NCBI RefSeq assembly: GCF_018401815.1
Contig: NZ_JAGYKG010000004.1
Location: forward strand, 248,001 to 312,000
Length of the DNA: 64,000 nt
Direction of reading: 5' to 3'
Source of the DNA: Nonlabens sp.
GTDB taxonomy: Bacteria; Bacteroidota; Bacteroidia; Flavobacteriales; Flavobacteriaceae
A program made the translations under genes and the position numbers. Under the pieces are notes generated by a model, which ran no database searches, had not been told where the DNA came from, and saw nothing but the letters and a program-made list of their open reading frames with translations. Positions within the stretch are counted from its first letter, which is position 1. Every line of letters starts with the position of its first letter. Positions 46,948-56,955 of this stretch are shown here, piece after piece.

Positions 46948-48261
46948 TCACCTTTTTATTTCTGCACCAAACTTATTCATATAGCGTTCATACAATTCGG
47001 TTTGATGAGAATCTAGAGAAATATCTCTTCCGTCTATAAAGGCTCTTGTCAGTTGATTTCCTCTCATATCTAGAGCATTACCTTTAGATATAAACAACGT
47101 AGCGCTCTTTCCTTGTTCTAAAGAACCATACTTCTTGTCGATTCCTAAAATTTTTGCTGGGGTAAGGGTGATCATCATCAAGGCTTGCTCCATATCCATT
47201 CCGTACCCTGCAACAGTTCCTGCATAGAAAGGAAAATTACGAGCTTGATGTCTTTCCATACTTCCAGAGTTTTCTAGGGCTACCATGACACCTTTATCTG
47301 CAAGGAGTTTAGGGAATTTGTAAGGCATATCAACGTCTTCGTCTTCTCTAGCTGGAAGGTCATGAACACGTCCTGCAACTACAGGAACATTCATGGCAAC
47401 CAATTCAGTCGCTACTTTATCAGCTTCACGACCTCCAATGATCACTGGCTTTTTAATATTGTTTGCTTTGATAAATTTTAAAACATCTCTTATGGCTTTT
47501 TCTCCATCCACATGTATGTAGAAATTTTCATCCCCATTCAAAGCTGGTTGAAGGGCAGCATATTTCAAGTTGAGTCCTACTGGTGTTACAGTGGAATTAT
47601 AAGCTTGTGCACTGTTTAAAAAGTCGGTAAGCTCTGTGACTTGCTCCTTATAATTTTTGCTTGGTTCTATAGGTCCTAGCTCGTACCATGTGCCACTTCT
47701 TCTAAAGCTAGACGGCCAGTTAATATGTACACCATCATCAGTGCGTATTGCGGCATCCTCCCAGTTCCAAGCGTCCAATTGTACTACGCTAGATTTTCCA
47801 GAAATACGTCCACCTCTAGGCACTATTTGTGCTAGAAGTACTCCGTTAGGGCGCATGGATTCTACCACGCGACTCTCGGCATTGTAAGCGATCAAGGAGC
47901 GTATATGCGGATTAAAAGTTCCTATCTCGCGCTCGTCATCACTTGCGTTTACAGCATCAACCTCTACCAATCCTAAAGTAGAATTCATCGCAATAATCCC
48001 AGGGTATACGTGCATTCCGTATCCATCGATCCTTTCTCCTTTGAGGTCCATCTTTACTGATGTGGCATCTGCTATAGCAGTGATGATTCCGTTTTCAATT
48101 ACGATTACCGAATTCTCGATCACTTCACCATTCCCTATATGTGCCGTAGCATTCATAATCGTATAAACTCCTTGTTGTACTGGAGCAGGCGTCTGTTGTG
48201 CTGTTGCTGTTATGGCAAATAAAGCACTAATAATATATACTATGTTTTTCATTGTCTTCAT
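46948..48261 (-). CDS. Periplasmic amidohydrolase-like protein (metal-site HxH lost)
   Basis: 437 residues from the ATG at 48261, one base after the upstream gene's stop. This start gives a signal peptide (MKTMKNIVYIISALFAITAT); a start further upstream would overlap the preceding gene. The composite N-terminal beta domain (NATAHIGNGEVIENSVIVIENG) and the C-terminal TPAKILGIDKKYGSLEQGKSATLFISKG identify the amidohydrolase superfamily. But where active members have HxH after the first sheet (YPGxxDxHxH), it reads YPGIIAMNST, so the metal site is probably not functional. It is co-transcribed with the larger amidohydrolase and may be a structural partner. Confidence 0.8.
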   Translation of the reverse strand: MKTMKNIVYIISALFAITATAQQTPAPVQQGVYTIMNATAHIGNGEVIENSVIVIENGIITAIADATSVKMDLKGERIDGYGMHVYPGIIAMNSTLGLVEVDAVNASDDEREIGTFNPHIRSLIAYNAESRVVESMRPNGVLLAQIVPRGGRISGKSSVVQLDAWNWEDAAIRTDDGVHINWPSSFRRSGTWYELGPIEPSKNYKEQVTELTDFLNSAQAYNSTVTPVGLNLKYAALQPALNGDENFYIHVDGEKAIRDVLKFIKANNIKKPVIIGGREADKVATELVAMNVPVVAGRVHDLPAREDEDVDMPYKFPKLLADKGVMVALENSGSMERHQARNFPFYAGTVAGYGMDMEQALMMITLTPAKILGIDKKYGSLEQGKSATLFISKGNALDMRGNQLTRAFIDGRDISLDSHQTELYERYMNKFGAEIKR

Positions 48262-48262
48262 G

Positions 48263-51217
48263 TTACCAGTGAATAGTTTCGCATTCATATAAAGTCTTGT
48301 CTTTCTTTTTAGGCGTCTGAGTTTTCATTCCTTTGTTCTTGGCCATGATCATTTCATTTACGAGTTGTTGTCTTTCTTCTTTGATGCTTTCGCGAAAGCC
48401 TAGGTCACGTTCCAAGTCGAAAAACACAATCCCATCAATCATCGTTATTTCAGGTCTTGCCGTCACACTTAATGGGTTGGCATTCCAAAGTACTAGATCG
48501 GCATCTTTTCCCTTTTTGATACTACCGGTACGGTCATCAATGTGTAATAATTTTGCTGGATTCAACGTCACAAACTTCCAAGCCTCTTCTTCACTAACGC
48601 CGCCGTATTTAACAGCTTTAGCAGCTTCTTGATTCAAACGACGAGACATTTCAGCATCATCAGAATTAAAGGCAGTAAGTACTCCTTGAGAATGCATGAT
48701 GGCACCATTGTAAGGAATAGCGTCGTTTACTTCGTATTTATAAGCCCACCAATCACTGAAGGTAGATCCACCAGCGCCGTGTTCGGCCATTTTTTCAGCT
48801 ACTTTATAACCCTCTAAAATATGTGTAAAGGTGTTGATACGAAAACCGTGCTTCTCAGCAACCTTCATCAACATATTGATTTCGCTTTGTACATAAGAGT
48901 GACAGGAAACAAAACGCTCACTTTCTAAGATTTCCAATAATACTTCCATCTCTTCATCATATCGGAAGTCTTTATCGTTTTTAGAGTTCGCATAAGCTCG
49001 GGCTCTAGAAAAATAGTCTTCAAATACTTGTTCTACACCCATTCTTGTTTGTGGAAAACGCACTCCATTTTGAGAACGAGATTGTTTTACATTTTCTCCT
49101 AAAGCAAATTTGATAAATTTAGGAGAGTCTTTGTAAATCATCTCTTCTGCTTTGTAGCCCCATTTTAACTTGATAATTGCGCTACGTCCACCTATAGGGT
49201 TTGCACTACCGTGAAGTAATTGTGAAGAAGTTACTCCACCGGCAAGATTTCTATAGATATTAATGTCTTCGTGATCTACAACGTCTTCAATGGTTACCTC
49301 TGCAGTGGAATTATGCCCAGCTTCGTTAACACCGTTATCTATAGCAATGTGACTGTGCTCGTCAACGATTCCACTAGTTAAATGCTTACCTGTAGCATCA
49401 ACGATTCTCGCATTTCCAGCACTTAGGTTTTTACCTATTTGAGCTATTTGACCGTCTTTAACAAGCACGTCCGTATGTTCTAAAATTCCTTCTTGTTCAT
49501 TCGTCCATACGGTTGCGTTGCGGTATAAGATGGTTTCTTCCGTAGGTTTTGAAATACTGCCATAACCTATGTTCGGATAGGTCATTGTTCCCATTTGCTT
49601 TACAGCCTTATCATCGTCTTCCTTCTCCTCATCGTCTTCATCTTTAGAAGCATCTTTGTTTTTCATTGCCGTAAAGGCGATTTCTTGACCGTTAGGTAAA
49701 TAGGCCGTTCCGCTTAAATTGTTCATTTGAGATGTGGCTAAAAAGCGGGTGTAAGATTTATTGTCAGTTTCCTTTTGAGTGGTTACAATGTTGATCCAGT
49801 CTCCATCATAAGTAATTATAGAACCCAGAGTGATGCTGTCTATTTTTACCGTTGACTTTTTACCTTTTCCTTTGATACTAATGTCATACGTAGTTCCATT
49901 TATAGTGGTCGCATAAGTACCGTCAATGTCTTTGGTACTTCTGTCTTTTATAAGATGTTTAGAACCTTTGACCCAGTTTTCGTAAATTTCGGTATCATCT
50001 TCAAATAGTTTTCCAGAAGTCATGATAAAGTTTGCCAGCTTTCCTTTCTCAAGCGTTCCTACCATATCAGTTATTTGAAGTATTCCAGCTGGAGTAGTGG
50101 TAAGGGCCGCTAATGCCTGATCTTCAGTAAGACCATATGCTATTGCTTGCTTTAATTTACTCATTAAATCTGCAGGAGATTTTAAATCTTTAGTAGTTAC
50201 TGCATAAGTAATACCTGCTTTAGATAGGGTCATTAAATTACCAGGAGCCTGTTTCCAATCTCTCATATCTCCCAGATTAACAAACCATTCTAAATTGGGA
50301 TTAGAAACATCATAAGCATCTGGGAAGTTAACAGGAACGATAAGAGCAGCGTTAGTTGCTTTTACATCGGCAATCATCTCATAAGCGTCCTCTCCACCTA
50401 CAATTACAAATTGCTTTCCTATTCGATCTCCTAGTTGATCTACTCTAAGAAGGTTTTTCTTATTTCCAGCCTCAATGATTTGTACCAGGTTTTTCTTTGC
50501 GTTTAAAGCCTCTAGAGATAAATCTTTTGATTTAGAATGTCCTTTTGCATACCAGTCTGCATCAAAATGGGTCTGGCGTAACAACGCCAAACCTCCCATC
50601 ATGGAAGTTGGATACGATTGATTGGACTGACGGCTTTTACTCAACGAGAAGAAATTCCCGCTTTCTTGTTTTAAAATACGGTCTGCATCAGTTCCATTAT
50701 TGTCTAGAGCTATCAACATACCGTTACCACGAGCAATACCGTCGTGAAGGTGGGTTTGTACCGTTCCAAAACCAGCATCAACATATTTTTTTGCTTCTTT
50801 GGTGTCGTACATAAAATAATCCATCGCGCTTTGCTCTGCTCTGATGTGATCATTCCAGTAATATCCTTTACGGCCTTCGTCGTATTGTGCGGTTCCGTTA
50901 CTGCTCGCTCGTTGCGGAGTTTTTATGGATAGATCTCCATAGGACTCTATAAAAGAAGGGTAGAGGTAATTGCCACCAGCGTCTTCTACAACAGCATTTT
51001 TAGGTATAGAAATGCCGTTTCCTATAGCTTCTATTTTACCATTTTTGATAATAATGGTTCCGTTGGAAATTATTTTTCCAGGACTTGTAACGATGGTCGC
51101 GTTAGTAATCACCCTTGTGATATTGCTTACCGCACTGATGTCGTCATTGTTAGGGAAATACTCTTGTGCATGCACGGATATGCCAACCAATAGCAAGAGA
51201 GAAAATATTCTTTTCAT
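48263..51217 (-). CDS. Large periplasmic amidohydrolase family protein (two modules)
   Basis: 984 residues with a signal peptide (MKRIFSLLLLVGISVHAQ). Residues 35-430 form an amidohydrolase-like module whose HxH position reads FIESYGD, so it is probably inactive. Residues about 560-940 form a second module that keeps the metal site: DEHSHIAID (about residue 615), then SCHSYVQSEINML, FTHILEGYK and FNSDDAE. A charged linker (about 500-540) separates the two. The protein ends in a Lys-rich tail. It probably hydrolyses a cyclic amide, peptide or similar bond in the periplasm; the substrate is unknown. Palindrome copy 8 lies in the C-terminal region, read as Phe-Arg-Glu-Ser. Confidence 0.85.
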   Translation of the reverse strand: MKRIFSLLLLVGISVHAQEYFPNNDDISAVSNITRVITNATIVTSPGKIISNGTIIIKNGKIEAIGNGISIPKNAVVEDAGGNYLYPSFIESYGDLSIKTPQRASSNGTAQYDEGRKGYYWNDHIRAEQSAMDYFMYDTKEAKKYVDAGFGTVQTHLHDGIARGNGMLIALDNNGTDADRILKQESGNFFSLSKSRQSNQSYPTSMMGGLALLRQTHFDADWYAKGHSKSKDLSLEALNAKKNLVQIIEAGNKKNLLRVDQLGDRIGKQFVIVGGEDAYEMIADVKATNAALIVPVNFPDAYDVSNPNLEWFVNLGDMRDWKQAPGNLMTLSKAGITYAVTTKDLKSPADLMSKLKQAIAYGLTEDQALAALTTTPAGILQITDMVGTLEKGKLANFIMTSGKLFEDDTEIYENWVKGSKHLIKDRSTKDIDGTYATTINGTTYDISIKGKGKKSTVKIDSITLGSIITYDGDWINIVTTQKETDNKSYTRFLATSQMNNLSGTAYLPNGQEIAFTAMKNKDASKDEDDEEKEDDDKAVKQMGTMTYPNIGYGSISKPTEETILYRNATVWTNEQEGILEHTDVLVKDGQIAQIGKNLSAGNARIVDATGKHLTSGIVDEHSHIAIDNGVNEAGHNSTAEVTIEDVVDHEDINIYRNLAGGVTSSQLLHGSANPIGGRSAIIKLKWGYKAEEMIYKDSPKFIKFALGENVKQSRSQNGVRFPQTRMGVEQVFEDYFSRARAYANSKNDKDFRYDEEMEVLLEILESERFVSCHSYVQSEINMLMKVAEKHGFRINTFTHILEGYKVAEKMAEHGAGGSTFSDWWAYKYEVNDAIPYNGAIMHSQGVLTAFNSDDAEMSRRLNQEAAKAVKYGGVSEEEAWKFVTLNPAKLLHIDDRTGSIKKGKDADLVLWNANPLSVTARPEITMIDGIVFFDLERDLGFRESIKEERQQLVNEMIMAKNKGMKTQTPKKKDKTLYECETIHW
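48386..48399. repeat. Iterated palindrome, copy 8 (coding)
   Basis: Perfect 14-bp GCTTTCGCGAAAGC in the large amidohydrolase gene; the frame gives FRES, unlike the AFAKA of other copies. Confidence 0.95.
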
Positions 51218-51294
51218 GAATTAAAGTTTAGACTCTAAAGATAGCCAAAACTCCTACGTATTCACCTCTTAAAGAATTCATAAAAAATACATCC

Positions 51295-52353
51295 TTATTT
51301 GTAGTAGTTTACTAAAAGAGCAACTACATAGCTGTAGGTCTCCATTCCGCCAGGTTGATTGTTGACTTTTAAATAAGCGTCGTAGGTCACTTGAAAAACA
51401 TCTTCTATACCACCTTTATATTGGCTCCAGAAGTCTTCTAACTCTTTGTAATTCATGAAAATACCTTCTCGTATAAAGGGTCTTATTTCCTTATATGCCT
51501 TTGGGTCCTTGAGGTATAACTCACTGATGCAATAGCGCAAGGCAAAAATACTCGCACTGTATTGAAAGTAAAGATCGTTGTGATTCATTCCTGCAATAAT
51601 CGCTATAAAATTGGCTTCATTTTCTTTTGCAAACCCCAACTGATGAGACATTTCATGTAAAATAAGTACGGGAGTTTTGTAATTATTAATCCATGCGTTG
51701 GTTTGTGCTTCACCGGTCAGCGGATTCAAATAACCGCTGTAACCCATATACGATAACGGCATGGTGAGTAGCGATTCTTTGATGCTGGAATTTCCATAAT
51801 CCAGTGTTGGATAAATAGGATCTATATTTTTAAAAGCAGCAGGTGCGAGTTCAAAAAGTTCTTTTTGAGACCTTTTGAACACTACGGGAAGGGAGTCTGT
51901 TTTTTGTAGTTGCTGGTGTAATGAATTAGAAGTGACAACAAGTTGCCGTACCACTGTTTTTAGTTCTTGTGTACTGTATTTGTTATCCAGTTCTAGAACC
52001 TTGTGCAATGGCTCTCTGTAATAATTCAATCCCCACATGCAGTGAAAAAAAGCAAGAATAACGTTTATGGAAAGAAATAGTTGTGTGTAACGCTTTCGCG
52101 AAAGCGAGATCAAATCCATTCTACTACACCACAACCATCTAATGATCATAAGTATAGCTACGGTATATACCAAGTCTCCAAAAGAAAAAGGAACCCAGCC
52201 CAAACCTAACCTCATGGCTTTTGCGATATACGGATACATACCCCTGCTATAAAGTGACTCGACTACAGAGGGAAAAAATCGCAGACTGTAATAAAAGCTC
52301 ACTTGAATACTTAATATTCCTAGGGCAATAAAGAGCGATCGGTTTTTTTGCAT
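51295..52353 (-). CDS. DUF3810 family membrane protein with zinc-protease-like motif
   Basis: A 352-residue protein. Three hydrophobic segments near the N-terminus (about 8-26, 62-76, 94-110) are followed by a large domain holding HEMSHQLGFAKENEANF with His233, Glu234, His237 and a following Glu near 246, a gluzincin-like HExxH pattern. DUF3810 is a flavobacterial family of unknown function; a peptidase role is inferred from the motif. The iterated palindrome copy 9 encodes LSRKR in the basic loop after the second helix. A short gap separates it from the larger amidohydrolase; co-transcription is uncertain. Confidence 0.85.
   Translation of the reverse strand: MQKNRSLFIALGILSIQVSFYYSLRFFPSVVESLYSRGMYPYIAKAMRLGLGWVPFSFGDLVYTVAILMIIRWLWCSRMDLISLSRKRYTQLFLSINVILAFFHCMWGLNYYREPLHKVLELDNKYSTQELKTVVRQLVVTSNSLHQQLQKTDSLPVVFKRSQKELFELAPAAFKNIDPIYPTLDYGNSSIKESLLTMPLSYMGYSGYLNPLTGEAQTNAWINNYKTPVLILHEMSHQLGFAKENEANFIAIIAGMNHNDLYFQYSASIFALRYCISELYLKDPKAYKEIRPFIREGIFMNYKELEDFWSQYKGGIEDVFQVTYDAYLKVNNQPGGMETYSYVVALLVNYYK
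52091..52106. repeat. Iterated palindrome, copy 9 (coding)
   Basis: Perfect 16-bp CGCTTTCGCGAAAGCG in the DUF3810 gene, in the frame that gives Leu-Ser-Arg-Lys-Arg. Confidence 0.95.
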
Positions 52354-52463
52354 GCGGCTAATTTAGGAATTAATGTAGGACAATGGAACAAGGAACGTTG
52401 AGTTTTAAGAATAGGGAATCAACATAAAAAAAGACTAAAATAAGATTAGTTATCGCTGTGCCA

Positions 52464-52471
52464 TAACTTTG
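52464..52471 (+). promoter_or_regulatory. Candidate -7 element upstream of the GlmU-like gene
   Basis: TAACTTTG matches TAnnTTTG exactly, 165 bp before the start; the long leader makes this only a possibility. Confidence 0.4.
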
Positions 52472-52635
52472 CTGCTGACGAATTTTTTTGCTTTCTGAAA
52501 ATAGGTCTGACAACTATTTGAACATCAGAAATTCATTGAAGATGATTTCTTCAACCTGCATGATAATTATTTTCAAGTAAAATGATAAATGACAATAGTT
52601 TTACGACCTTTGACCTTAGAAAAGAATTCAAACCT

Positions 52636-53808
52636 ATGAACTTTATCCTAGCCGACTTTAATAAACACCAAGCCTTACTGCCGTTTACTTATACCCGACC
52701 TACTTGTGAAATACGTTGTGGGATTTTGACATTACGAGAGAAATGGGAAAAGCAACTGGAAGAAACAGTTAGTTTTCAGACAGAGGAGTATTTACAAACA
52801 AAATATCCACTTGTAGAAACAACGGATAATACGGTAATTGCTGGAAATGTGTTTGCTACCGCAGCCCTTTGCAAAGCGATAAAAAACTTAAAGCCACAGC
52901 AAAAATTGTTGGCAGGTAATGACGTGGTTGCTTACCGAGTAAAAGACTTACACACTCCTGCTATTGAGTTGGAACAAGTGCTTTTCTTAGAAGAAGAGGT
53001 AGATCGTATTGATTTTACTTGGGATATTTTTTCTAAGAATGGCAAAGCCTTAGAGGCAGATTTTGACCTGATGACTAAAGGAAGGAAAAGCCAACCTATT
53101 CCTGAAAGTGTGAACTATATCAATTCAGACCGCATCTTTATAGAAGAAGGAGCCACCCTTCAATTTGCCACTTTAAATGCGTCAACGGGGTCTATATATA
53201 TAGGTAAAAATGCTGAAGTTATGGAAGGTTCCATTATACGTGGTGCTTTTGCTTTGTGTGATTACAGTGTCACTAAATTAGGAACAAAGGTTTACGGTCC
53301 TACAACCGTAGGTCCACATTCTAAAATAGGAGGAGAGGTTAATAATTCTGTGATTTTTGGTTATTCTAATAAAGGTCACGAAGGGTTCTTAGGAAATTCG
53401 GTTATAGGAGAATGGTGCAATCTTGGAGCAGACACCAATACCAGTAACCTAAAAAATAACTATGCCGAAGTAAAACTTTGGAATTATGAAACTGGTCGAT
53501 TTGCAAAAACTGGTCTTCAGTTTTGTGGATTGATGATGGGAGATCATTCTAAATGTGGGATCAATACCATGTTCAATACAGGAACTGTGATAGGCGTGAG
53601 TGCCAATATTTACGGAGCTGGCTATCCGCGTAATTTTATTCCTTCTTTCAATTGGGGTGGGCCTCAAGGGAACATAACTTACCAACCTGCCAAAGCTTAT
53701 GAAGTAGCAGAGGTGGTTATGAAGCGCCGTGGGTTATCCTTTGAGCAAGTAGATAGTGATATTTTAGATCATGTATATCAGCAAACGGCTCAGTACCGTA
53801 AAGATTGA
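52636..53808 (+). CDS. GlmU-like sugar nucleotidyltransferase family protein
   Basis: 390 residues from the ATG at 52636 (MNFILADFNKHQALLPFTYTRPT), where family sequence starts; an earlier in-frame ATG at 52582 adds 18 non-conserved residues. The N-terminal half is nucleotidyltransferase-like; the C-terminal half, from about residue 155, is a left-handed beta helix of hexapeptide turns (GSIYIGKNAEVMEGSIIRGAF, TKVYGPTTVGPHSKIGGEV, LGADTNTSNLKN). The fold resembles GlmU, which makes UDP-GlcNAc, but this branch lacks the usual N-terminal GXGTRM loop, so its substrate is unknown. It is a single plus-strand gene. Confidence 0.82.
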   Translation: MNFILADFNKHQALLPFTYTRPTCEIRCGILTLREKWEKQLEETVSFQTEEYLQTKYPLVETTDNTVIAGNVFATAALCKAIKNLKPQQKLLAGNDVVAYRVKDLHTPAIELEQVLFLEEEVDRIDFTWDIFSKNGKALEADFDLMTKGRKSQPIPESVNYINSDRIFIEEGATLQFATLNASTGSIYIGKNAEVMEGSIIRGAFALCDYSVTKLGTKVYGPTTVGPHSKIGGEVNNSVIFGYSNKGHEGFLGNSVIGEWCNLGADTNTSNLKNNYAEVKLWNYETGRFAKTGLQFCGLMMGDHSKCGINTMFNTGTVIGVSANIYGAGYPRNFIPSFNWGGPQGNITYQPAKAYEVAEVVMKRRGLSFEQVDSDILDHVYQQTAQYRKD

Positions 53809-53814
53809 TCTTGA

Positions 53815-54201
53815 CTAGTTCACTCTTACATAACGTTCCCCACAAGGCTCTATACAAAAGTGTGATACCTCGAGAAAAGGCCCATTAAAGGAATAGGTTC
53901 CTGTACAATTATCAACATCAATACTGGTGGTAGTGATGTCATAAGTACCTGTTGTCGTCGCTTGTGTTATCTGTCCGAAGCAAAAACTTATATTGCAATT
54001 CACCACACCTTGATCGGTAAATTGAAGCATCTTTCCAGTAGCTGGTTGATAAGTACCACTGCCGTCTCCGGGATCTGCTAGAATGGCTACCAGTTCCCAA
54101 CTGCCTACTATTTCTGATTCAGCCACAACAGCATCATCATCGCAATCTGTACAAGAGGATAAACTGACGAAAACGCTGAGAAGTATAAGTATTTTTTTCA
54201 T
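53815..54201 (-). CDS. Lipocalin-like small lipoprotein
   Basis: 128 residues from the ATG at 54201, which gives a lipoprotein signal (MKKILILLSVFVSLSSC, Cys17); an upstream ATG would add 17 residues before it. The mature part has IVGSWELVAIL at the start, FTDQGVV in the middle and YSFNGPFLEVS near the end, a lipocalin-like barrel pattern, with several cysteines that may form disulfides. Function unknown. It ends 6 bp from the convergent GlmU-like gene. Confidence 0.75.
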   Translation of the reverse strand: MKKILILLSVFVSLSSCTDCDDDAVVAESEIVGSWELVAILADPGDGSGTYQPATGKMLQFTDQGVVNCNISFCFGQITQATTTGTYDITTTSIDVDNCTGTYSFNGPFLEVSHFCIEPCGERYVRVN

Positions 54202-54303
54202 GATAGGAATAATTTGATTTAAAGATGCACCAAGTCTTGAAAGGTTGCGCACAACTAATTTTCTTTTATGAAAATCGGTTATCTTTATTTTTTAAATTAA
54301 ATT

Positions 54304-56745
54304 ATGAAAAGTACTCGGTGCCTCCTTTCCTTATTATTTTTAATTTCCGCTTTCGCGAAAGCGCAGTCTACATTACCTCCCCAGCAATTTAAAGGCTATT
54401 ACGACTTCTCTTATCAGGAGGATAAAGGTAGTATACTTTTGGAAGTTAAAGATCTAGACAAAGAATTTCTTTATGTACATTCCTTGACCAGTGGTTTAGG
54501 GTCCAATGATATAGGGCTGGATCGCGGACAATTAGGCGATGGAGTTGTGGTGAAATGGATCAAAAGTGGGAACAAATTATTGCTCCTACAGCCTAATTTA
54601 ACCTATCGTGCTAGTTCTATAAATAAAGATGAAAAGGCCTCTATAGAACAAGCCTTTGCAAAGTCTGTATTATTTGGTTTTGAGATACAAGAGCATAAAA
54701 ATGGCACGTATGTGATTGATTTGACTCCGTTTTTAATGCAAGATGCTCATGGAGTAGCAACACGTTTAAAAGACCGTAAACAAGGAATCTATAAGCTAGA
54801 TAAAACACGTAGTGTTTTATGGATAGAAAACACCAAGAGTTTTCCCAAGAATACAGAGTTTGAAGCCATGCTTACCTTTACAGGAACCCCTGCGGGAAGC
54901 GAGGTAAAAAGTATTGCACCAGACGCCAGTAGTATTTCTGTGATCCAGCATCACAGTTTTGTAGAATTACCAGATGCAGGTTACCAGCCTCGTGTATTTC
55001 ATCCGCGTAGTGGCTCATTTTACATGAGTTATATGGATTATAGCACACCAGTTTTTGAACCTATCCAAAAACGATTGATTACCAGACATCGATTAGAAAA
55101 GAAAAACCCAGAATTAGCCATCAGTGAGCCGGTAGCACCTATTATTTATTACTTGGATCGTGGAACGCCAGATCCAGTGCGCAGCGCTTTATTAGAAGGG
55201 GCCGGCTGGTGGAATGAAGCTTTTGAAAGCGCTGGTTATAAGAATGCCTTTCAAGTAAAGATGCTTCCAGAAGGGGCAGATCCTATGGATTTGAGATACA
55301 ATGTGATCCAATGGGTACATCGCAGCACTCGTGGCTGGAGTTATGGCGGTAGTATCACAGATCCACGAACTGGTGAGATCATCAAAGGACATGTGAGTTT
55401 AGGAAGTTTGCGCATACGTCAAGATTTTATGATTGCTCAAGGATTGCTTAAAGAACCTTTTAAAGAAAACGATAAAAATCATAAGGCCATGATGGATATG
55501 GCGCTCGCGAGAATACGACAGTTAGGTGCGCATGAAGTAGGACATACTTTAGGTTTTGCGCATAATTTTGCAGCAAGTACACAAGACCGAGCGAGCGTTA
55601 TGGATTACCCGCATCCTAAGTATGACCTTGTAGATGGAGTGATTTCTTTAGGAGATGCTTATGACGTAGGAATCGGAAGGTGGGACAACTTAACCGTACA
55701 GTATTCTTATGGTAGCCCAAAAGCCAATCAATCTGAAGCCGCTTTTTTACAATCGATTATTAACATAGCAGACGTAGAAAACCTCAAGTTCATCTCAGAC
55801 AGCGATTCTAGAGCGGCTGGTGGTGCAAGTGCCAGTGGACACCTTTGGGATAATGGAGCAAATCCCTCAGAAGAATTAATACATATTTTAAAAGTTCGCT
55901 AGATTGCTATGAATCAATTTTCTTTAGATAATATCAGATCTGGAGAGGCTTTAAGTGTGTTAGAAGATGTATTTGTACCTGTTTATTTTGCACACAGGTA
56001 CCAAGTAGAGGCGACTACAAAACTTGTTGGAGGACTGGAGTATGAATTTCTAACAAAAGATGGCAATGAAGAATTTAAAACTGTAGGTGCTTTTCAACAA
56101 GTTCAAGCATTGCGCAGTATATTAAAATCAATAGATCCAGAGACGTTGAAGATTCCGCAATCGGTTTTAAAATTATTTCCACCTAGAGCATACGGATATT
56201 CTAGAACAAGAGAAAGCTTTCAATCAGAAACTGGGGTGGGTTTTGATCCATTAAATGCTGCAGCTACTAGTGTAGGCATGACCTTTGATCTCTTATTTCA
56301 TCCAGAGCGTATGAACCGAATCACCACTGCTAATGCTCTTGTATCTAATAATTTTAAAGAGGTAAAAAACATCAATGATTTTAATGACGCTCCTAATGTT
56401 ATTTTGACTTTAGGGACCCTATTGAATGCTGTTTCTGATCACATATTTAGAAATGATAAAAATGATGATTTATATGCTACAGCCATTATTCATAGAACAC
56501 AAGAGCTTTTTATAAATCACTTGATGAATCTTATAATTAGTTCTCAAACGAATATAGACGTAAAGGCTGCGGCGAGAAACCAATTGAAAAAGATTGAAAA
56601 AGACTTGAGCAAACGAGATCTTTTTGAGAACCAATTGTTAATGCAAATCAATACATTTTATAAGCATCCAGAATTGTTTGAAGTAAAGAAATTACCGTCG
56701 ATTCCAGATGGAAGTCCCATTGGTTGTGGGTATTCTTTTAAATAG
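54304..56745 (+). pseudogene. Zinc-dependent metalloprotease (DUF5117/M10-like) interrupted by one in-frame TAG
   Basis: One reading frame runs from the ATG at 54304 to 56745 but is cut by a single TAG at 55900-55902. The first part (532 residues) has a signal peptide, a DUF5117/DUF5118-type region and the zinc site HEVGHTLGFAHNF with His410, Glu411, His414 and His420. The second part, in the same frame from 55903 on, continues the family sequence (DNIRSGEALSVLEDVFVPVYFAHRYQVE). Without the stop the protein is about 813 residues, the usual size. The codon is probably a mutated CAG, since family members have Gln there as I recall. The zinc site is kept in the first part, but a stable product is doubtful. 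Sequencing error or readthrough cannot be ruled out. Confidence 0.85.
54348..54363. repeat. Iterated palindrome, copy 10 (coding, in signal peptide)
   Basis: Perfect 16-bp CGCTTTCGCGAAAGCG in the signal peptide of the metalloprotease, encoding AFAKA just before the likely cleavage site AKA-Q. Confidence 0.95.
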
Positions 56746-56955
56746 AGGTCTCTAATTCTGATCTTTAGAATCTATAAAAGTTTCTAATGCGGCTTGAAAT
56801 GGTACAAGTATGTTGGTACCTAAAACCAATAGAACCCAAGCTTAGTGACTAGGGTAATTGATTTTGGTTACATATGGTTGCACTCGTAATAAAGGCTAGC
56901 GTCTTTGCTAAACAAGTTGGAACGACCTAACAGCTAAGGAAAAAGTAAAAAGGAT

